Shown here: in pieces, positions 14,604-23,905 of the stretch
Layout: every line of letters begins with the position of its first letter
Position numbering within the stretch: the first letter of the stretch is position 1
NCBI RefSeq assembly: GCF_034314165.1
Contig: NZ_JAVIWK010000001.1
Location: 2,619,001 to 2,683,000 of the forward strand
Source of the DNA: Pseudomonas sp. Bout1
GTDB taxonomy: Bacteria > Pseudomonadota > Gammaproteobacteria > Pseudomonadales > Pseudomonadaceae
DNA: 64,000 bases
Direction: 5' to 3'
Program-made: the position numbers and the translations under genes
Notes under the pieces: generated by a model
Databases searched by the model: none
Told to the model about the DNA's origin: nothing
What the model saw: only the letters and a program-made list of their open reading frames with translations

Positions 14604-16258
14604 CGATGAACATCCATACCCTCGGCCCGCTGGTCGACATTCGCGACCTGACGGTACGTTTTGGCCAGGCCGAGCCGGTGTTGCACGGCGTCAGTCTGCA
14701 ATTGCACCGCGGTGAATGCCTGGCGCTTGTCGGGGAGTCTGGCTCGGGCAAAAGCGTCACCGCCCGCACCCTGGCCGGCCTCACCGGCAAGGACGCCTGT
14801 GTCCAGGCCGCCAAGTTGGCGTTCCAGGGTATCGACCTTCGCCAGCTCAATGAGCGGGCCTGGCGGCAACTGCGGGGCGCGAGCATTGGTTTTGTGATGC
14901 AGGACGCACTCGGCGCACTGGACCCGCTGCGCCGCGTCGGTGCCGAAATCGAGGAACCGTTGCACCTGCACACCGCATTGGGGCTGGAAGCGCGCCGCCT
15001 GCGAGTGCTGGAGCTGCTGCGGGATGTGGGCGTGCCGGAGCCGGAGCTGCGTGCCAGCCAATACCCGTGGCAACTCTCCGGTGGTTTGCGCCAGCGTGCG
15101 CTGATCGCCTCGGCCATTGCCTGCAATCCACGGCTGATCATTGCCGATGAGCCGACGACTGCACTGGACGCCACGGTGCAGGCCCAAGTCATTGCGCTGC
15201 TGGAAAGCCTGCGTGGTGAAGACAATGCACTGCTGATGGTCAGCCATGACCTGTCCGTGGTTTCGCGCCTGGCCGACCGTGTGGCGGTGATGCGCCATGG
15301 GGTGATTGTGGAGGAGGGCAGCACCGAACAGGTCTTGCAAGACCCGCGTCATCCATATACCCAACTGCTGCTGCGGGCGGCCAAGGCTGTGCACTTCCAG
15401 CCCCCGCGCCGGTTGCTTGCGGTGGTTGAAGCCGAGCCTGAACCACAGGGTGAAGTCCTGCTGGAAGCACGGGAACTGTGCAAGACCTTTGTCGGCCCCG
15501 ACGGCAAAACCCGCACGGTGCTGAACCAGGTATCGTTGCAACTGCGGCGTGGCGAGACGCTGGGCGTGGTGGGCGAATCGGGTTGCGGCAAGACCACCTT
15601 GACCCGCCTGATACTCGGCCTGGAAACCGCCGATGCCGGCGAGGTATGGATCAAGAACCAGCGCTGGTCCGACCTCGGTGCTAAACAAAAACGCGAGGCC
15701 CGGCGTGCGGTCCAGGTGGTGTTCCAGGACCCGCTCAACTCCTTCGACCCGCGCTACACCGTGCAGCGTGTGCTGTACGAAGCGCTGGTAGTGGCCGGTG
15801 TACCGCGCCATGCCCGGCGCACCCGTGCTCTGGAACTGCTGGAACTGGTACGCCTCGATGCCAGCGCATTATCGCGCCGCCCCATCGAACTCTCCGGCGG
15901 CCAGCGCCAGCGCATCGCGATAGCCCGGGCGTTGGCTTGCGAGCCGCAAATCCTTATCTGCGATGAGCCGGTATCGGCGCTGGATGTGTCGGTACAGGCA
16001 CAGATACTGGAGCTGCTCGATGACCTCAAGCGCCGCCTCGGCCTGGCCTGCCTGTTCATCTCCCATGATCTTGGCGTAATCAACCACGTCAGCGAGCGCG
16101 TGCTGGTGATGAAGGCCGGCGAAGTGGTGGAGTCCGGCTCGGTACGCGCGGTGTTCGACCGCCCGGCCCATGCCTATACCCGCGCGCTGATCGACGCGAT
16201 CCCGACCCTTGAAACCGACTACACGCCAATCCCGTTCTACCTGAACGTCGCGATCTGA
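14600..16258 (+). CDS. Fused double ATPase of the first ABC importer
   Basis: This 552-residue protein contains two complete nucleotide-binding domains, like GsiA or YejF. The first has Walker A GESGSGKS, signature LSGGLRQRALIA and Walker B LIIADEPTTALD. The second has Walker A GESGCGKT, signature LSGGQRQRIAIA and Walker B ILICDEPVSALD. The first signature replaces Gln with Leu (GGLRQR), which also occurs in the paralogue at 22170. The start at 14600 has GAAGGAAAG upstream and overlaps the permease stop. A longer frame to 14501 has no ribosome site. It powers the importer from the cytoplasmic face. Confidence 0.93.
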   Translation: MTMNIHTLGPLVDIRDLTVRFGQAEPVLHGVSLQLHRGECLALVGESGSGKSVTARTLAGLTGKDACVQAAKLAFQGIDLRQLNERAWRQLRGASIGFVMQDALGALDPLRRVGAEIEEPLHLHTALGLEARRLRVLELLRDVGVPEPELRASQYPWQLSGGLRQRALIASAIACNPRLIIADEPTTALDATVQAQVIALLESLRGEDNALLMVSHDLSVVSRLADRVAVMRHGVIVEEGSTEQVLQDPRHPYTQLLLRAAKAVHFQPPRRLLAVVEAEPEPQGEVLLEARELCKTFVGPDGKTRTVLNQVSLQLRRGETLGVVGESGCGKTTLTRLILGLETADAGEVWIKNQRWSDLGAKQKREARRAVQVVFQDPLNSFDPRYTVQRVLYEALVVAGVPRHARRTRALELLELVRLDASALSRRPIELSGGQRQRIAIARALACEPQILICDEPVSALDVSVQAQILELLDDLKRRLGLACLFISHDLGVINHVSERVLVMKAGEVVESGSVRAVFDRPAHAYTRALIDAIPTLETDYTPIPFYLNVAI

Positions 16259-16295
16259 CGTGTTGGAAAAAGTACCTACGAAAGGAGTGCTCCTG

Positions 16296-17696
16296 GTGCC
16301 CAAGCAACTGCACGTGAATTTGTTTGAGATGAACTGCGTCAGCCACATCGTCCATGGTTTATGGGTACACCCGGACAACAACCGGCACCGCTTCAACGAC
16401 CTGGACTACTGGACCGAGCTTGCGCAATTGCTGGAATACGGCACCTTCGACGGGGTGTTCCTGGCCGACGTGATCGGCACCTACGACCGCTTTCGCGACG
16501 GCCCCGAAACCTCGCTGCGTGAAGGCATGCAGATCCCCAGCAACGACCCGCTGCTGGTGATTCCGGCGATGGCCGGGGTAACCAGGAATCTTGGTTTTGG
16601 TGCGACCTTTTCCACCACCTACGAGCCGCCTTTCGCCTTTGCGCGGCGCATAAGTACCCTCGATCACCTGACCAAGGGCCGGGTGGGCTGGAACATCGTC
16701 ACCTCGTACCTGCCGAATGCCGCGCGCAACTTTGGGCACGACACTGAGGTGGTTCACGATCACCGCTACGAGATCGCCGACGAATATCTCGACGTGCTGT
16801 ACAAGCTCTGGGAGGGCTCGTGGGACGACGACGCGGTGATCGTCGACCGTGAGCGGCGGATCTACACCGACCCGGATAAGGTGCGCTACATCAACCATGT
16901 CGGTGAGCACTTCAAGGTTGCCGGGCCGCACTTGTGCCAGCCCTCGCGGCAGCGTACGCCGGTGCTGTTCCAGGCCACGGGTTCACCGGCGGGTATCGAG
17001 TTTGCCGGGCGGCACGCTGAGGTGGTGTTTACGGGCGGTAACGATGCGCCGGCGGTGCGGGCGAATATCCAGGCGATGCGGCAGAAGGCGGTTGAGCATG
17101 ATCGCGATCCGGCGGGTTTGAAGTTTATCGTGATGGCTGGGGTGATCGTCGGGCGTACCGATGAGGAGGTCAGTGCCAAGCTTGATAGCTACCGCAAGCT
17201 GGTGAGTGTCGAGGCGTCGCTGGCGCATGGGCAGTCGGCGATCGACTTGACGGCGTATCCGCGCGATACCTTGATCAGTGATCTGGTCAGCCGTCAGGTC
17301 AAGGGGTGGGAGAGTTTGAGTCGGTACAAGCTGGACTCCACGGTGGGCGCGGTATTGGCGCAACTGGGCGGTTTTAATCGAGAGCGGTTTTTTGTGGCGG
17401 GTACGCCGACGGTGGTGGCGGACGCCATTGAGAAGTGGCTGGATGAGGATGGGATCGACGGGATCAATTTGCGGCAGTACCTGTCGTTTGAAACGGCGCG
17501 GGATTTCATTGAGTTGGTGGTGCCGGAGTTGCGTCGTCGTGGGCGGTTTCGTGAGCGGTATAACGAAGGCGAGACGTTGCGGGAGCGGTTGTTCGGGGCT
17601 GGGCAGGCGCGGTTGCCGCATGATCATTTTGGCGCGCGTTATCGGGATCCGGCGGCGTTACTTCAGCCGGCGTTGCCGTTGCGGTTTTCGTCGTGA
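16296..17696 (+). CDS. FMNH2-dependent monooxygenase, NtaA/SnaA/DszA family (bacterial luciferase fold)
   Basis: This 466-residue flavin monooxygenase fits the NtaA/SnaA/DszA/DmoA family in length and motifs: MNCVSHIVHGLWVHPDN near the N-terminus, GTFDGVFLADVIGTYDRF, SNDPLLVIPAMAGVTRNLGFGATFSTTYEPPFAFARR, and VGWNIVTSYLPNAARNFG. Family members cleave C-S or C-N bonds, for example in dibenzothiophene sulfone, dimethyl sulfide or nitrilotriacetate. The GTG at 16296 is chosen for the AAGGAG 8 bases upstream; an earlier GTG at 16260 lacks one. The enzyme needs reduced FMN, yet no flavin reductase gene is in this operon. Codon choice turns G-rich towards the 3' end. Confidence 0.9.
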   Translation: MPKQLHVNLFEMNCVSHIVHGLWVHPDNNRHRFNDLDYWTELAQLLEYGTFDGVFLADVIGTYDRFRDGPETSLREGMQIPSNDPLLVIPAMAGVTRNLGFGATFSTTYEPPFAFARRISTLDHLTKGRVGWNIVTSYLPNAARNFGHDTEVVHDHRYEIADEYLDVLYKLWEGSWDDDAVIVDRERRIYTDPDKVRYINHVGEHFKVAGPHLCQPSRQRTPVLFQATGSPAGIEFAGRHAEVVFTGGNDAPAVRANIQAMRQKAVEHDRDPAGLKFIVMAGVIVGRTDEEVSAKLDSYRKLVSVEASLAHGQSAIDLTAYPRDTLISDLVSRQVKGWESLSRYKLDSTVGAVLAQLGGFNRERFFVAGTPTVVADAIEKWLDEDGIDGINLRQYLSFETARDFIELVVPELRRRGRFRERYNEGETLRERLFGAGQARLPHDHFGARYRDPAALLQPALPLRFSS

Positions 17697-18244
17697 GTGG
17701 AGGGCTGCAGGAACCCCTGCATTTCAGACCGGCGCGGGTAGAAGACGCGCCGCAGTTGGCGCTCATTCATTTGCAGACGTGGCAGGCGGCCTATCGGGAG
17801 ATTCTGTCCGAGCGTTTTCTTGCTGACCTGAACAACGGCGTGTCCCAGCGCACGGTCTTTCTGGCCCAGGCCATAGCCGACGGCACATTGTCGGTGTGGG
17901 TGGTGGAGCTGGAGGGGGAGTTGGTGGCGTGGGCGTCCTTTGGCAGCAGTCGGGATGTGGATGCGTCGTCGGCCACTGGAGAGTTGCGTGCGCTCAATCT
18001 GTTACCCGGAATTTGGGGGCAGGGGATTGGCACGCAGCTTTGGGGGCGGGTTCGGGAGCAGTTGGTTGAGGCTGGGTATGCCAGTGCGACCGTTTGGGTG
18101 GTGCAGGGGAATCGGCGTGCCTTGGGTTTCTACCGGGCGCTTGGGTTTGTGACTGAGCCACATACTGAAAAGACGGTGGTGGAACATGATGAGCCGTTGC
18201 CGTTGGTGCGTTATCGGGTGCCTTTGGTGATTTCTGTGGGGTGA
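17693..18244 (+). CDS. GNAT family N-acetyltransferase 1
   Basis: This 183-residue acetyltransferase begins at a GTG overlapping the monooxygenase stop by 4 bases, so it is the last gene of the operon from 8730. The GNAT fold shows in HFRPARVEDAPQLALIHLQTWQAAY at the N-terminus, the acetyl-CoA pyrophosphate loop WGQGIGTQLW after LNLLPGIWG, and the C-terminal NRRALGFYRALGF. A similar GNAT ends the second ABC operon at 26556. The parallel position suggests both act on the imported compound or a product, for example by acetylating a toxic amine. The substrate is unknown. Confidence 0.88.
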   Translation: MSGGLQEPLHFRPARVEDAPQLALIHLQTWQAAYREILSERFLADLNNGVSQRTVFLAQAIADGTLSVWVVELEGELVAWASFGSSRDVDASSATGELRALNLLPGIWGQGIGTQLWGRVREQLVEAGYASATVWVVQGNRRALGFYRALGFVTEPHTEKTVVEHDEPLPLVRYRVPLVISVG

Positions 18245-18285
18245 GGGTTGAGTACCCCCGCTGATGGGGCAGCTCTGCTTTTCTG

Positions 18286-18384
18286 TGTGAGCTGGCTTGC
18301 CTGCGATGCCGACACCTCGGTTTTTCAGGTACACCGAGGCGATGCCATCGCAGCGATGCGACGGCCCGACACGCCAGCTCCCAC
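18286..18384. repeat. REP doublet, degenerate
   Basis: Two inverted REP arms, gagctggcttgcctgcgatg and a degenerate gccagctcccaca, flank a CACCTCGG...CCGAGG stem. It is intergenic and downstream of the first ABC operon. Confidence 0.7.
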
Positions 18385-18397
18385 ATTTGACCGTGCC

Positions 18398-18431
<34 letters not shown>

Positions 18432-18535
18432 TTTGATTTTGCCTTTGCTTCACACCGCTCAAGCCGGCCCGGTAGGCGGCCGTTACCTGAATAACGGATA
18501 TGGACTCCCGCCAAAAATCCCCCCCAAGGCCTGGC

Positions 18536-18551
18536 TGTTGGCTGACCAACA
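18536..18551. promoter_or_regulatory. Candidate activator site (UAS) TGTT-N8-AACA, second ABC operon
   Basis: TGTTGGCTGACCAACA has the same arms and spacer length as the sites at 8458 and 30617, and again lies exactly 72 bases upstream of the -24 element. Its inner bases (TGTTGG...CCAACA) make it the most symmetric copy. Confidence 0.65.
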
Positions 18552-18623
18552 CTTCCCACACACATTGTCGTTTTCCGCAATCGCCTGAACCCCCAACCCC
18601 CCCTGTTTACAGGCCAGAAAACC

Positions 18624-18639
18624 CGGCATGCCTTGTGCA
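18624..18639 (+). promoter_or_regulatory. Sigma-54 promoter of the second ABC operon
   Basis: CGGCATGCCTTGTGCA has the GG-N10-GC core. It ends 35 bases before the binding-protein ATG. The first T of TGGC is replaced by C. Confidence 0.65.
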
Positions 18640-18674
18640 ATGACCCAATCCCCGGACTTCAGGCCTCACTCATC

Positions 18675-20336
18675 ATGCTAGAACCCGCCAATTACCCGCG
18701 ACGATCCAGCCCGCTGCTCCTTATCGGCACCGCCACACTCTGTGGCCTGCTCCTGGGCTGCGGCCAAAGCGGCTCGACCGTCACCCGCAGTGACCAACCG
18801 GTAAAAGGCGGCACGCTGGTCTACGCCACCGACCGCGAACCCACCTGCCTCGACCCCCACGTGGCCGGCGACATGCCCCAGGTGTTCGTCGCCCAGCAGT
18901 ACCTGGACTCCCTGGTCTCGATGGACGCCGACGGCCGCATCGGCCCCTGGCTCGCCAAGACCTGGGAAGTGTCCCCGGACGGCCTGACCTACACCTTCCA
19001 CCTGCGCACCGACGTGCACTTCACCGACGGCACCCCGTTCAACGCCGCAGCCGTCAAGGCCAACCTCGACCACATGGCCAACCCCAAGACCCAGTCCAGC
19101 ACCGCAGGCGGCTACATTCGCCAATACCGCAGCACCGACGTGCTCGACGAATACACCGCCGTGGTCCACCTGGCCACACCTTACGCCGCGTTTCTTGAAG
19201 TACTCGCCCAAGGCTTCCTGGGAATCGAGTCCCCCACGGCGCTACTGCGCTCGCGCGACGTAAACTGCGAAAGCCCGGTGGGCAGCGGCCCGTTCAAGGT
19301 CGTACGTTGGGACCGCCAGAGCCAGGTCGAACTGGTGCGCAACCCAGATTACAACTGGGCACCACCGACCGCCAAACACCAGGGCCCGGCGTGGCTGGAC
19401 CGGATTGTCTGGAAGTTCATCCAGGAGCCTTCGGTGCGCTTCGCCTCGTTGCAGGCCGGCGAGGTCGATGTGATTGAAGCGTTGCCGCCCGAATCCCACG
19501 AGGCCGCCCGGCGTAATCCGGACCTGACCCTGGTGGTCGCCCAACGCCCCGGCAACCCCACCAACGGCACGCTGAACATCACCCGTGCGCCGTTCGATGA
19601 CCTGCGGGTGCGCGAAGCCTTTGTGCGCAGTGCCGACATCGAGGGTGCGTTGAAGAGTGTGTACTTCAACGAATTCCCCCGCGCCGGCGGCCCGTTGAGC
19701 CCGGCCACGCGCTTCTACAGCCCGGAGTTCGAGCATGCCCAGGACTATGAGCCGGCCCGCGCCGCGCAGTTGCTGGATCAAGCCGGCTGGACCCAACGCG
19801 ACAGCGAGGGCTACCGCACCAAGGACGGCAAGCGCCTGCAAGTCCACGTGGTGATGGGCAACCGCACACCACCCTCGGAATACACCCTGTGGGAGCAGGT
19901 ACAAGCCACCACCCGGCAGGCCGGCTTCGAGCTGATCGTCGACCAAATGAGTGACGTGCAGGCCACCAAACGCCAGGCTGATTGGGATTACGACATCCGT
20001 CTCGGCTACTGGAACACCAACACCGCCGACGTGCTGCGGATCATCTTCGGCAGTGAGTTCATTCGCCCGGCAGGCGTGGGGGGTTACCACCAGAACACCG
20101 CAGGCTTCAGTGACCCGGCCTTCGACACGCTGATCCAGCAGGCCCTCACCACCCAGGACAGCGAGCAGCGCCGGGCCCTGTATTACCAGGCGCAGAAGAT
20201 CGCTTCCAGCCAGTACCTGCAACTGACCACCTACCCGCAAAGCACGCGGCTGGGTATCTACAAGACCACCCAGGGCGTGCGGCTGGAGCCGTCGCTGGCG
20301 GTGACCTATCTCTATGACGCATGGGTGAACAAATGA
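18675..20336 (+). CDS. ABC transporter solute-binding lipoprotein 2 (family 5)
   Basis: This 553-residue periplasmic lipoprotein begins with a signal ending LCGLLLGC-GQ. Family 5 motifs are VKGGTLVYATDREPTCLDPHVAGD, LAKTWEVSPDGLTYTFHLRTDVHFTDGTPF and APFDDLRVREAFVRSADIEG. Start ATG 18675 is preferred because it places the signal peptide correctly; a TTG at 18633 falls inside the promoter. The ribosome site is weak. It is paralogous to the protein at 8730, but the ligand-facing sequences differ, so the two probably bind related but distinct ligands. Confidence 0.92.
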   Translation: MLEPANYPRRSSPLLLIGTATLCGLLLGCGQSGSTVTRSDQPVKGGTLVYATDREPTCLDPHVAGDMPQVFVAQQYLDSLVSMDADGRIGPWLAKTWEVSPDGLTYTFHLRTDVHFTDGTPFNAAAVKANLDHMANPKTQSSTAGGYIRQYRSTDVLDEYTAVVHLATPYAAFLEVLAQGFLGIESPTALLRSRDVNCESPVGSGPFKVVRWDRQSQVELVRNPDYNWAPPTAKHQGPAWLDRIVWKFIQEPSVRFASLQAGEVDVIEALPPESHEAARRNPDLTLVVAQRPGNPTNGTLNITRAPFDDLRVREAFVRSADIEGALKSVYFNEFPRAGGPLSPATRFYSPEFEHAQDYEPARAAQLLDQAGWTQRDSEGYRTKDGKRLQVHVVMGNRTPPSEYTLWEQVQATTRQAGFELIVDQMSDVQATKRQADWDYDIRLGYWNTNTADVLRIIFGSEFIRPAGVGGYHQNTAGFSDPAFDTLIQQALTTQDSEQRRALYYQAQKIASSQYLQLTTYPQSTRLGIYKTTQGVRLEPSLAVTYLYDAWVNK

Positions 20337-21313
20337 GCAGCACATCACTTGCCAACCCCCGGCGCGAGCGCCTGGCCCGGCTCGGCAAACGGGCGCTGTG
20401 GCGCCTTGCCGGCGGCGTGCTGGTGCTCTGGGCGGTGGCCACGCTGACCTTCTTTGCCTTGCGCCTGATGCCCGGTGATCCGGTGCAGGCGATCCTTGGC
20501 GGCCCGAGCGGTAACCCCACCCCCGAGACCATTGCCGAGGCCACCCGCGAGTACGGTTTGGACAAGCCACTGGCGGTGCAATACGCGTTGTACCTGGGGC
20601 GCCTGGTGCAGGGGGACTTGGGGGTTTCCTATTCCCAGCATCTGCCGGTGACTCGAGTGCTTGCCGAGCAATCCTGGCCGACCCTGGAGCTGACCCTGGC
20701 CTCTCTCGCACTGGCCTGGATTCTGGTGCTGGCGCTGACAGTGCTGACCGCCGGGCGCCGCCGCTGGGTGGCCAGCCTGGCCTCGCTGGCCGAAACCCTG
20801 GCCGCTGCGTTGCCGCACTTCTGGCTGGGGATTTTGCTGCTGGCGGTGTTTGCATTCGGCCTGCGGCTGTTCCCGCCGGCGGGCAGCGACGGCTGGCGCA
20901 CGTTGGTGCTGCCGTCGTTCGCCCTGGCGATTCCGCTGGCCGGGTTTATCGCCCAGGTCACCCGCGAATCCCTCGATCTGACCCTCGACCAACCCTTCAT
21001 CCTGACCGCCCGAACCCGTGGCCTGAGTGATTTCAACGTGCGCTTCAAACATGCGTTGCGCCACGCCGTACTGCCGGGCATTTCGCTGTCGGGCTGGGCC
21101 ATCGGCGCGCTGATCAGCGGCGCGGTGGTAATCGAAGTGATTTTTTCCCGCAAGGGCCTCGGCCGCCAGTTGTACCAGGCGGTGCAGGCACAGGACCTGC
21201 CGCTGACCATCGGCATCAGCCTGGTGGTTGCCGCCGGCTACGTGCTCGCCAACATAGTGGTCGACCTGCTGTACCTGTGGGTCGACCCTCGCCAACAGGA
21301 GCTTCCAGCATGA
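20333..21313 (+). CDS. ABC transporter permease (DppB type), second system
   Basis: This 326-residue permease starts with an ATGA overlap with the binding-protein stop. Features are ALWRLAGGVLVLWAVATLTFFALRLMPGDPV, PETIAEATREYGLDKPLAVQYALYL, and the ATPase-coupling loop PFILTARTRGLSDFNVRFKHALRHAVLP. About six membrane segments are visible. Unlike the first system, its partner permease follows at once. It imports the ligand of the protein at 18675. Confidence 0.93.
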   Translation: MSSTSLANPRRERLARLGKRALWRLAGGVLVLWAVATLTFFALRLMPGDPVQAILGGPSGNPTPETIAEATREYGLDKPLAVQYALYLGRLVQGDLGVSYSQHLPVTRVLAEQSWPTLELTLASLALAWILVLALTVLTAGRRRWVASLASLAETLAAALPHFWLGILLLAVFAFGLRLFPPAGSDGWRTLVLPSFALAIPLAGFIAQVTRESLDLTLDQPFILTARTRGLSDFNVRFKHALRHAVLPGISLSGWAIGALISGAVVIEVIFSRKGLGRQLYQAVQAQDLPLTIGISLVVAAGYVLANIVVDLLYLWVDPRQQELPA

Positions 21314-22173
21314 GCGGCCTGACCCTGGAAACACCGCTGCCCGCGCTACGGATTCAGCGCACCCCCCGCACGCTGCGGCCTGGCCCGCTGCTGGCGATTA
21401 CCTTTCTGCTGCTGGTGATTGTCGCGGCGCTGGTGCCGCAGCTGTTCGCCTACAGCGACCCGCTGGCCATCGTGCCTCGCGATGCGTTTCATTCGCCCAG
21501 TTGGGCCCACTGGTTCGGCACCGATCAGTCGGGGCGAGATATCTTTTCACGGGTGATCTACGGCACCCGTCAGTCGCTGTTTATCGGCCTGGCAGCCACC
21601 GCGATTGCCATGAGTATCGCCATCGTGCTCGGCCTGTTGGGCGGGCTTGGCGGCACGCGGCTGGACCGGGGCGTGGGCTGGCTGCTGGAAGTGCTGTTTG
21701 CGTTCCCGAGCCTGATCCTGGCACTGCTGTTCGTGGCGATCTTCGGCAGCGGCATCGGCCCGCTGATTGTCGCCACCGGGCTTGGCAGTGCACCCGGTTA
21801 CGCGCGCATGGTCCGAGGCCAGGTGCTGGCGGTACGCAACGCGGGCTACATCGAGGCGGCCCGCGCCCTTGGGCATCCGCCGTCGCGCATCATCCTGCGC
21901 CAATTGCTGCCGAACGCCATGCGCCCCTTGATCGTGACACTGACCATGGGCGTGGGCCAGGCGATTGTCTGGGCTTCGGCCTTGAGTTTTCTCGGCCTTG
22001 GCGCCCGCCCGCCCGCGCCGGAGTGGGGGACCATGTTGTCCATGGGCCGCGACTTTATCGCCAACGCCTGGTGGCTCACTTTCTTCCCGGGCCTGTTCAT
22101 CGTACTCACCACCCTGTCGACCACGGTCACGGGCCGTTACCTGCAACAACGCCTGGAGGGCCGTCTTTCATGA
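21310..22173 (+). CDS. ABC transporter permease (DppC type), second system
   Basis: This 287-residue permease starts with an ATGA overlap. It shows a first membrane helix (GPLLAITFLLLVIVAALVP), HWFGTDQSGRDIFSRVIYGTRQSLFIGL, the coupling loop NAGYIEAARALGHPPSRIILRQLLPNA, and ALSFLGLGARPPAPEWGTML. The stop overlaps the ATPase start. It forms the channel with the preceding permease. Confidence 0.93.
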   Translation: MSGLTLETPLPALRIQRTPRTLRPGPLLAITFLLLVIVAALVPQLFAYSDPLAIVPRDAFHSPSWAHWFGTDQSGRDIFSRVIYGTRQSLFIGLAATAIAMSIAIVLGLLGGLGGTRLDRGVGWLLEVLFAFPSLILALLFVAIFGSGIGPLIVATGLGSAPGYARMVRGQVLAVRNAGYIEAARALGHPPSRIILRQLLPNAMRPLIVTLTMGVGQAIVWASALSFLGLGARPPAPEWGTMLSMGRDFIANAWWLTFFPGLFIVLTTLSTTVTGRYLQQRLEGRLS

Positions 22174-23885
22174 GCGACCAGAAACGCTTGATCGTCGAAG
22201 GGCTGTCCATCGAGTTTGCCGGGCAGTCGGTGGTGCGCAATTTGTCGTTTACCCTGGAACCGGGCAAGACCCTGGCGCTGGTGGGCGAGTCCGGCTCCGG
22301 TAAAAGCGTCACCGCCCGCAGCCTGATTGGCCTCGCCGGCGCGGGCGCCAAGGTCACCGCGCGCACCTTGAGCTATGCCGGTGTGGATCTGCTCAGGCTG
22401 TCCGAGCGCGGTTGGCGCCGTTTGCGTGGCAACGGCATTGGCTTCGTCTTGCAGGACGCATTGGTGTCACTCGACCCGTTGCGGCCAGTGGGCAAGGAAA
22501 TTCTTGAGGTGCTTGAGACGCATCGCTGGGGCGACCGTCGCAGCCGTGGCCAACGCGTGATCGAACTGCTGGACCTGGTGGGCGTACCCGAACCCCACCT
22601 GCGAGCGCGCCAGCGTCCCGATCAACTCTCTGGCGGCCTGCGCCAGCGTGCACTGATTGCCAGTGCACTGGCATTGAACCCGGGCCTGGTGATTGCCGAT
22701 GAACCCACCACCGCGCTGGATGCCACGGTGCAGGCGCAGATCCTGCACGTGTTGCAGCAGATCAAGGCCCGTGGCGATTCGCTGCTGATCATCAGCCATG
22801 ACCTGGCAGTGGTCGCGCAATTGGCGGATGAGGTGCTGGTGCTGCGCCATGGTGAAGTGGTGGAACAGGGCCCGATGGACCAGGTGCTGCTCAATCCACG
22901 CCACGCCTACACACGCTCGCTGCTGGATGCGGTGCCCGCCGAGCATGCCCGTGGCACACGTCTGTCGCCGGAACGCAGCACCACTGCTGCGCAACCTCGG
23001 CCGGGCCCGGATTCGCCGGTGTTGCTGCGGGCATCGGGCCTGGGCAAACGTTATATCGGGCCCGATCAACAGTCGCGCCAGGTGGTGGACGACGTCAGCT
23101 TCGAACTGCGTGCCGGCCGTACCCTGGGCATCGTCGGTGAGTCCGGCTCGGGCAAGACCACCGTGGCGCGCATCGCCCTCGGGCTGCTGCAACCGGATGC
23201 CGGCGAGGTGCGTTTTCTCAACCAGCCATGGGCGGCGGCCGGGCCTGGGCGGGTGGAGGAGAAGACTCGACGTTTGCACCGCCGCGACATCAGCGTGATC
23301 TACCAGGACCCGCTGAGTTCGTTCGACCCGCGCTGGACCGTCGGGCAGATCCTCAGTGATGCGCTGGACGTTGCCGGGATCGCCGCCGAGCAACAGCCAC
23401 AACGGGTGACGCAGTTACTCGACCAGGTACGCCTGGCGCCGCAGGTGGCCGAGCGCCGGCCGCTGCAACTGTCGGGCGGGCAACGCCAGCGTGTGGCGAT
23501 TGCCCGGGCGATTGCCAGTAATCCCAAAGTGATTATCTGTGACGAGCCGGTGTCGGCGCTGGACGTGTCGGTGCAGGCCCAGGTCCTGGATCTGCTGGCC
23601 GACCTGCAAGCCTCGCTGGGGCTGGCGTACCTGTTTATCTCCCACGACCTGGGGGTTATCCGTCACGTCAGCGACGAGGTGTTGGTAATGCGTCACGGCC
23701 AGGTGGTGGAAAGCGCCAGCGTTGAAGCGCTGTTCGAATCGCCCCAACACGAATACACCCGGCGCTTGCTGGGCGCAGTGCCGCGCCTGCCTGGCAGCGG
23801 TACGCAACTGGTGGTGCCGGCCCTGGAACCGGAAAACCCCGGCTGGCTGTTTGATGAATCGCGCCTGTGGAAAATCGCCATCTAG
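22170..23885 (+). CDS. Fused double ATPase of the second ABC importer
   Basis: This 571-residue protein has two nucleotide-binding domains: domain 1 with GESGSGKS, LSGGLRQRALIA and LVIADEPTTALD, and domain 2 with GESGSGKT, LSGGQRQRVAIA and VIICDEPVSALD. A variable linker lies between them near residue 270. The start at 22170 overlaps the permease stop; the reading frame extends far upstream but only as a shadow of the permease. It is a paralogue of the protein at 14600 with the same GGLRQR signature in domain 1. Confidence 0.93.
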   Translation: MSDQKRLIVEGLSIEFAGQSVVRNLSFTLEPGKTLALVGESGSGKSVTARSLIGLAGAGAKVTARTLSYAGVDLLRLSERGWRRLRGNGIGFVLQDALVSLDPLRPVGKEILEVLETHRWGDRRSRGQRVIELLDLVGVPEPHLRARQRPDQLSGGLRQRALIASALALNPGLVIADEPTTALDATVQAQILHVLQQIKARGDSLLIISHDLAVVAQLADEVLVLRHGEVVEQGPMDQVLLNPRHAYTRSLLDAVPAEHARGTRLSPERSTTAAQPRPGPDSPVLLRASGLGKRYIGPDQQSRQVVDDVSFELRAGRTLGIVGESGSGKTTVARIALGLLQPDAGEVRFLNQPWAAAGPGRVEEKTRRLHRRDISVIYQDPLSSFDPRWTVGQILSDALDVAGIAAEQQPQRVTQLLDQVRLAPQVAERRPLQLSGGQRQRVAIARAIASNPKVIICDEPVSALDVSVQAQVLDLLADLQASLGLAYLFISHDLGVIRHVSDEVLVMRHGQVVESASVEALFESPQHEYTRRLLGAVPRLPGSGTQLVVPALEPENPGWLFDESRLWKIAI

Positions 23886-23905
23886 ACCTGAATCAAGGAA
23901 GTGCC

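Noticed and set aside
19242..20855. Minus-strand ORF of 537 codons, and similar ones at 14276-15811 and 41525-43033
   Set aside because: They mirror ABC transporter and permease genes on the other strand. Composition is Arg/Gln/His-rich and no homology is recognisable.
21501..22169. Extension of the second fused ATPase upstream to 21501
   Set aside because: The extension is a frame-shifted reading of the permease gene. The ATG at 22170 overlaps the permease stop and starts the ATPase fold correctly.
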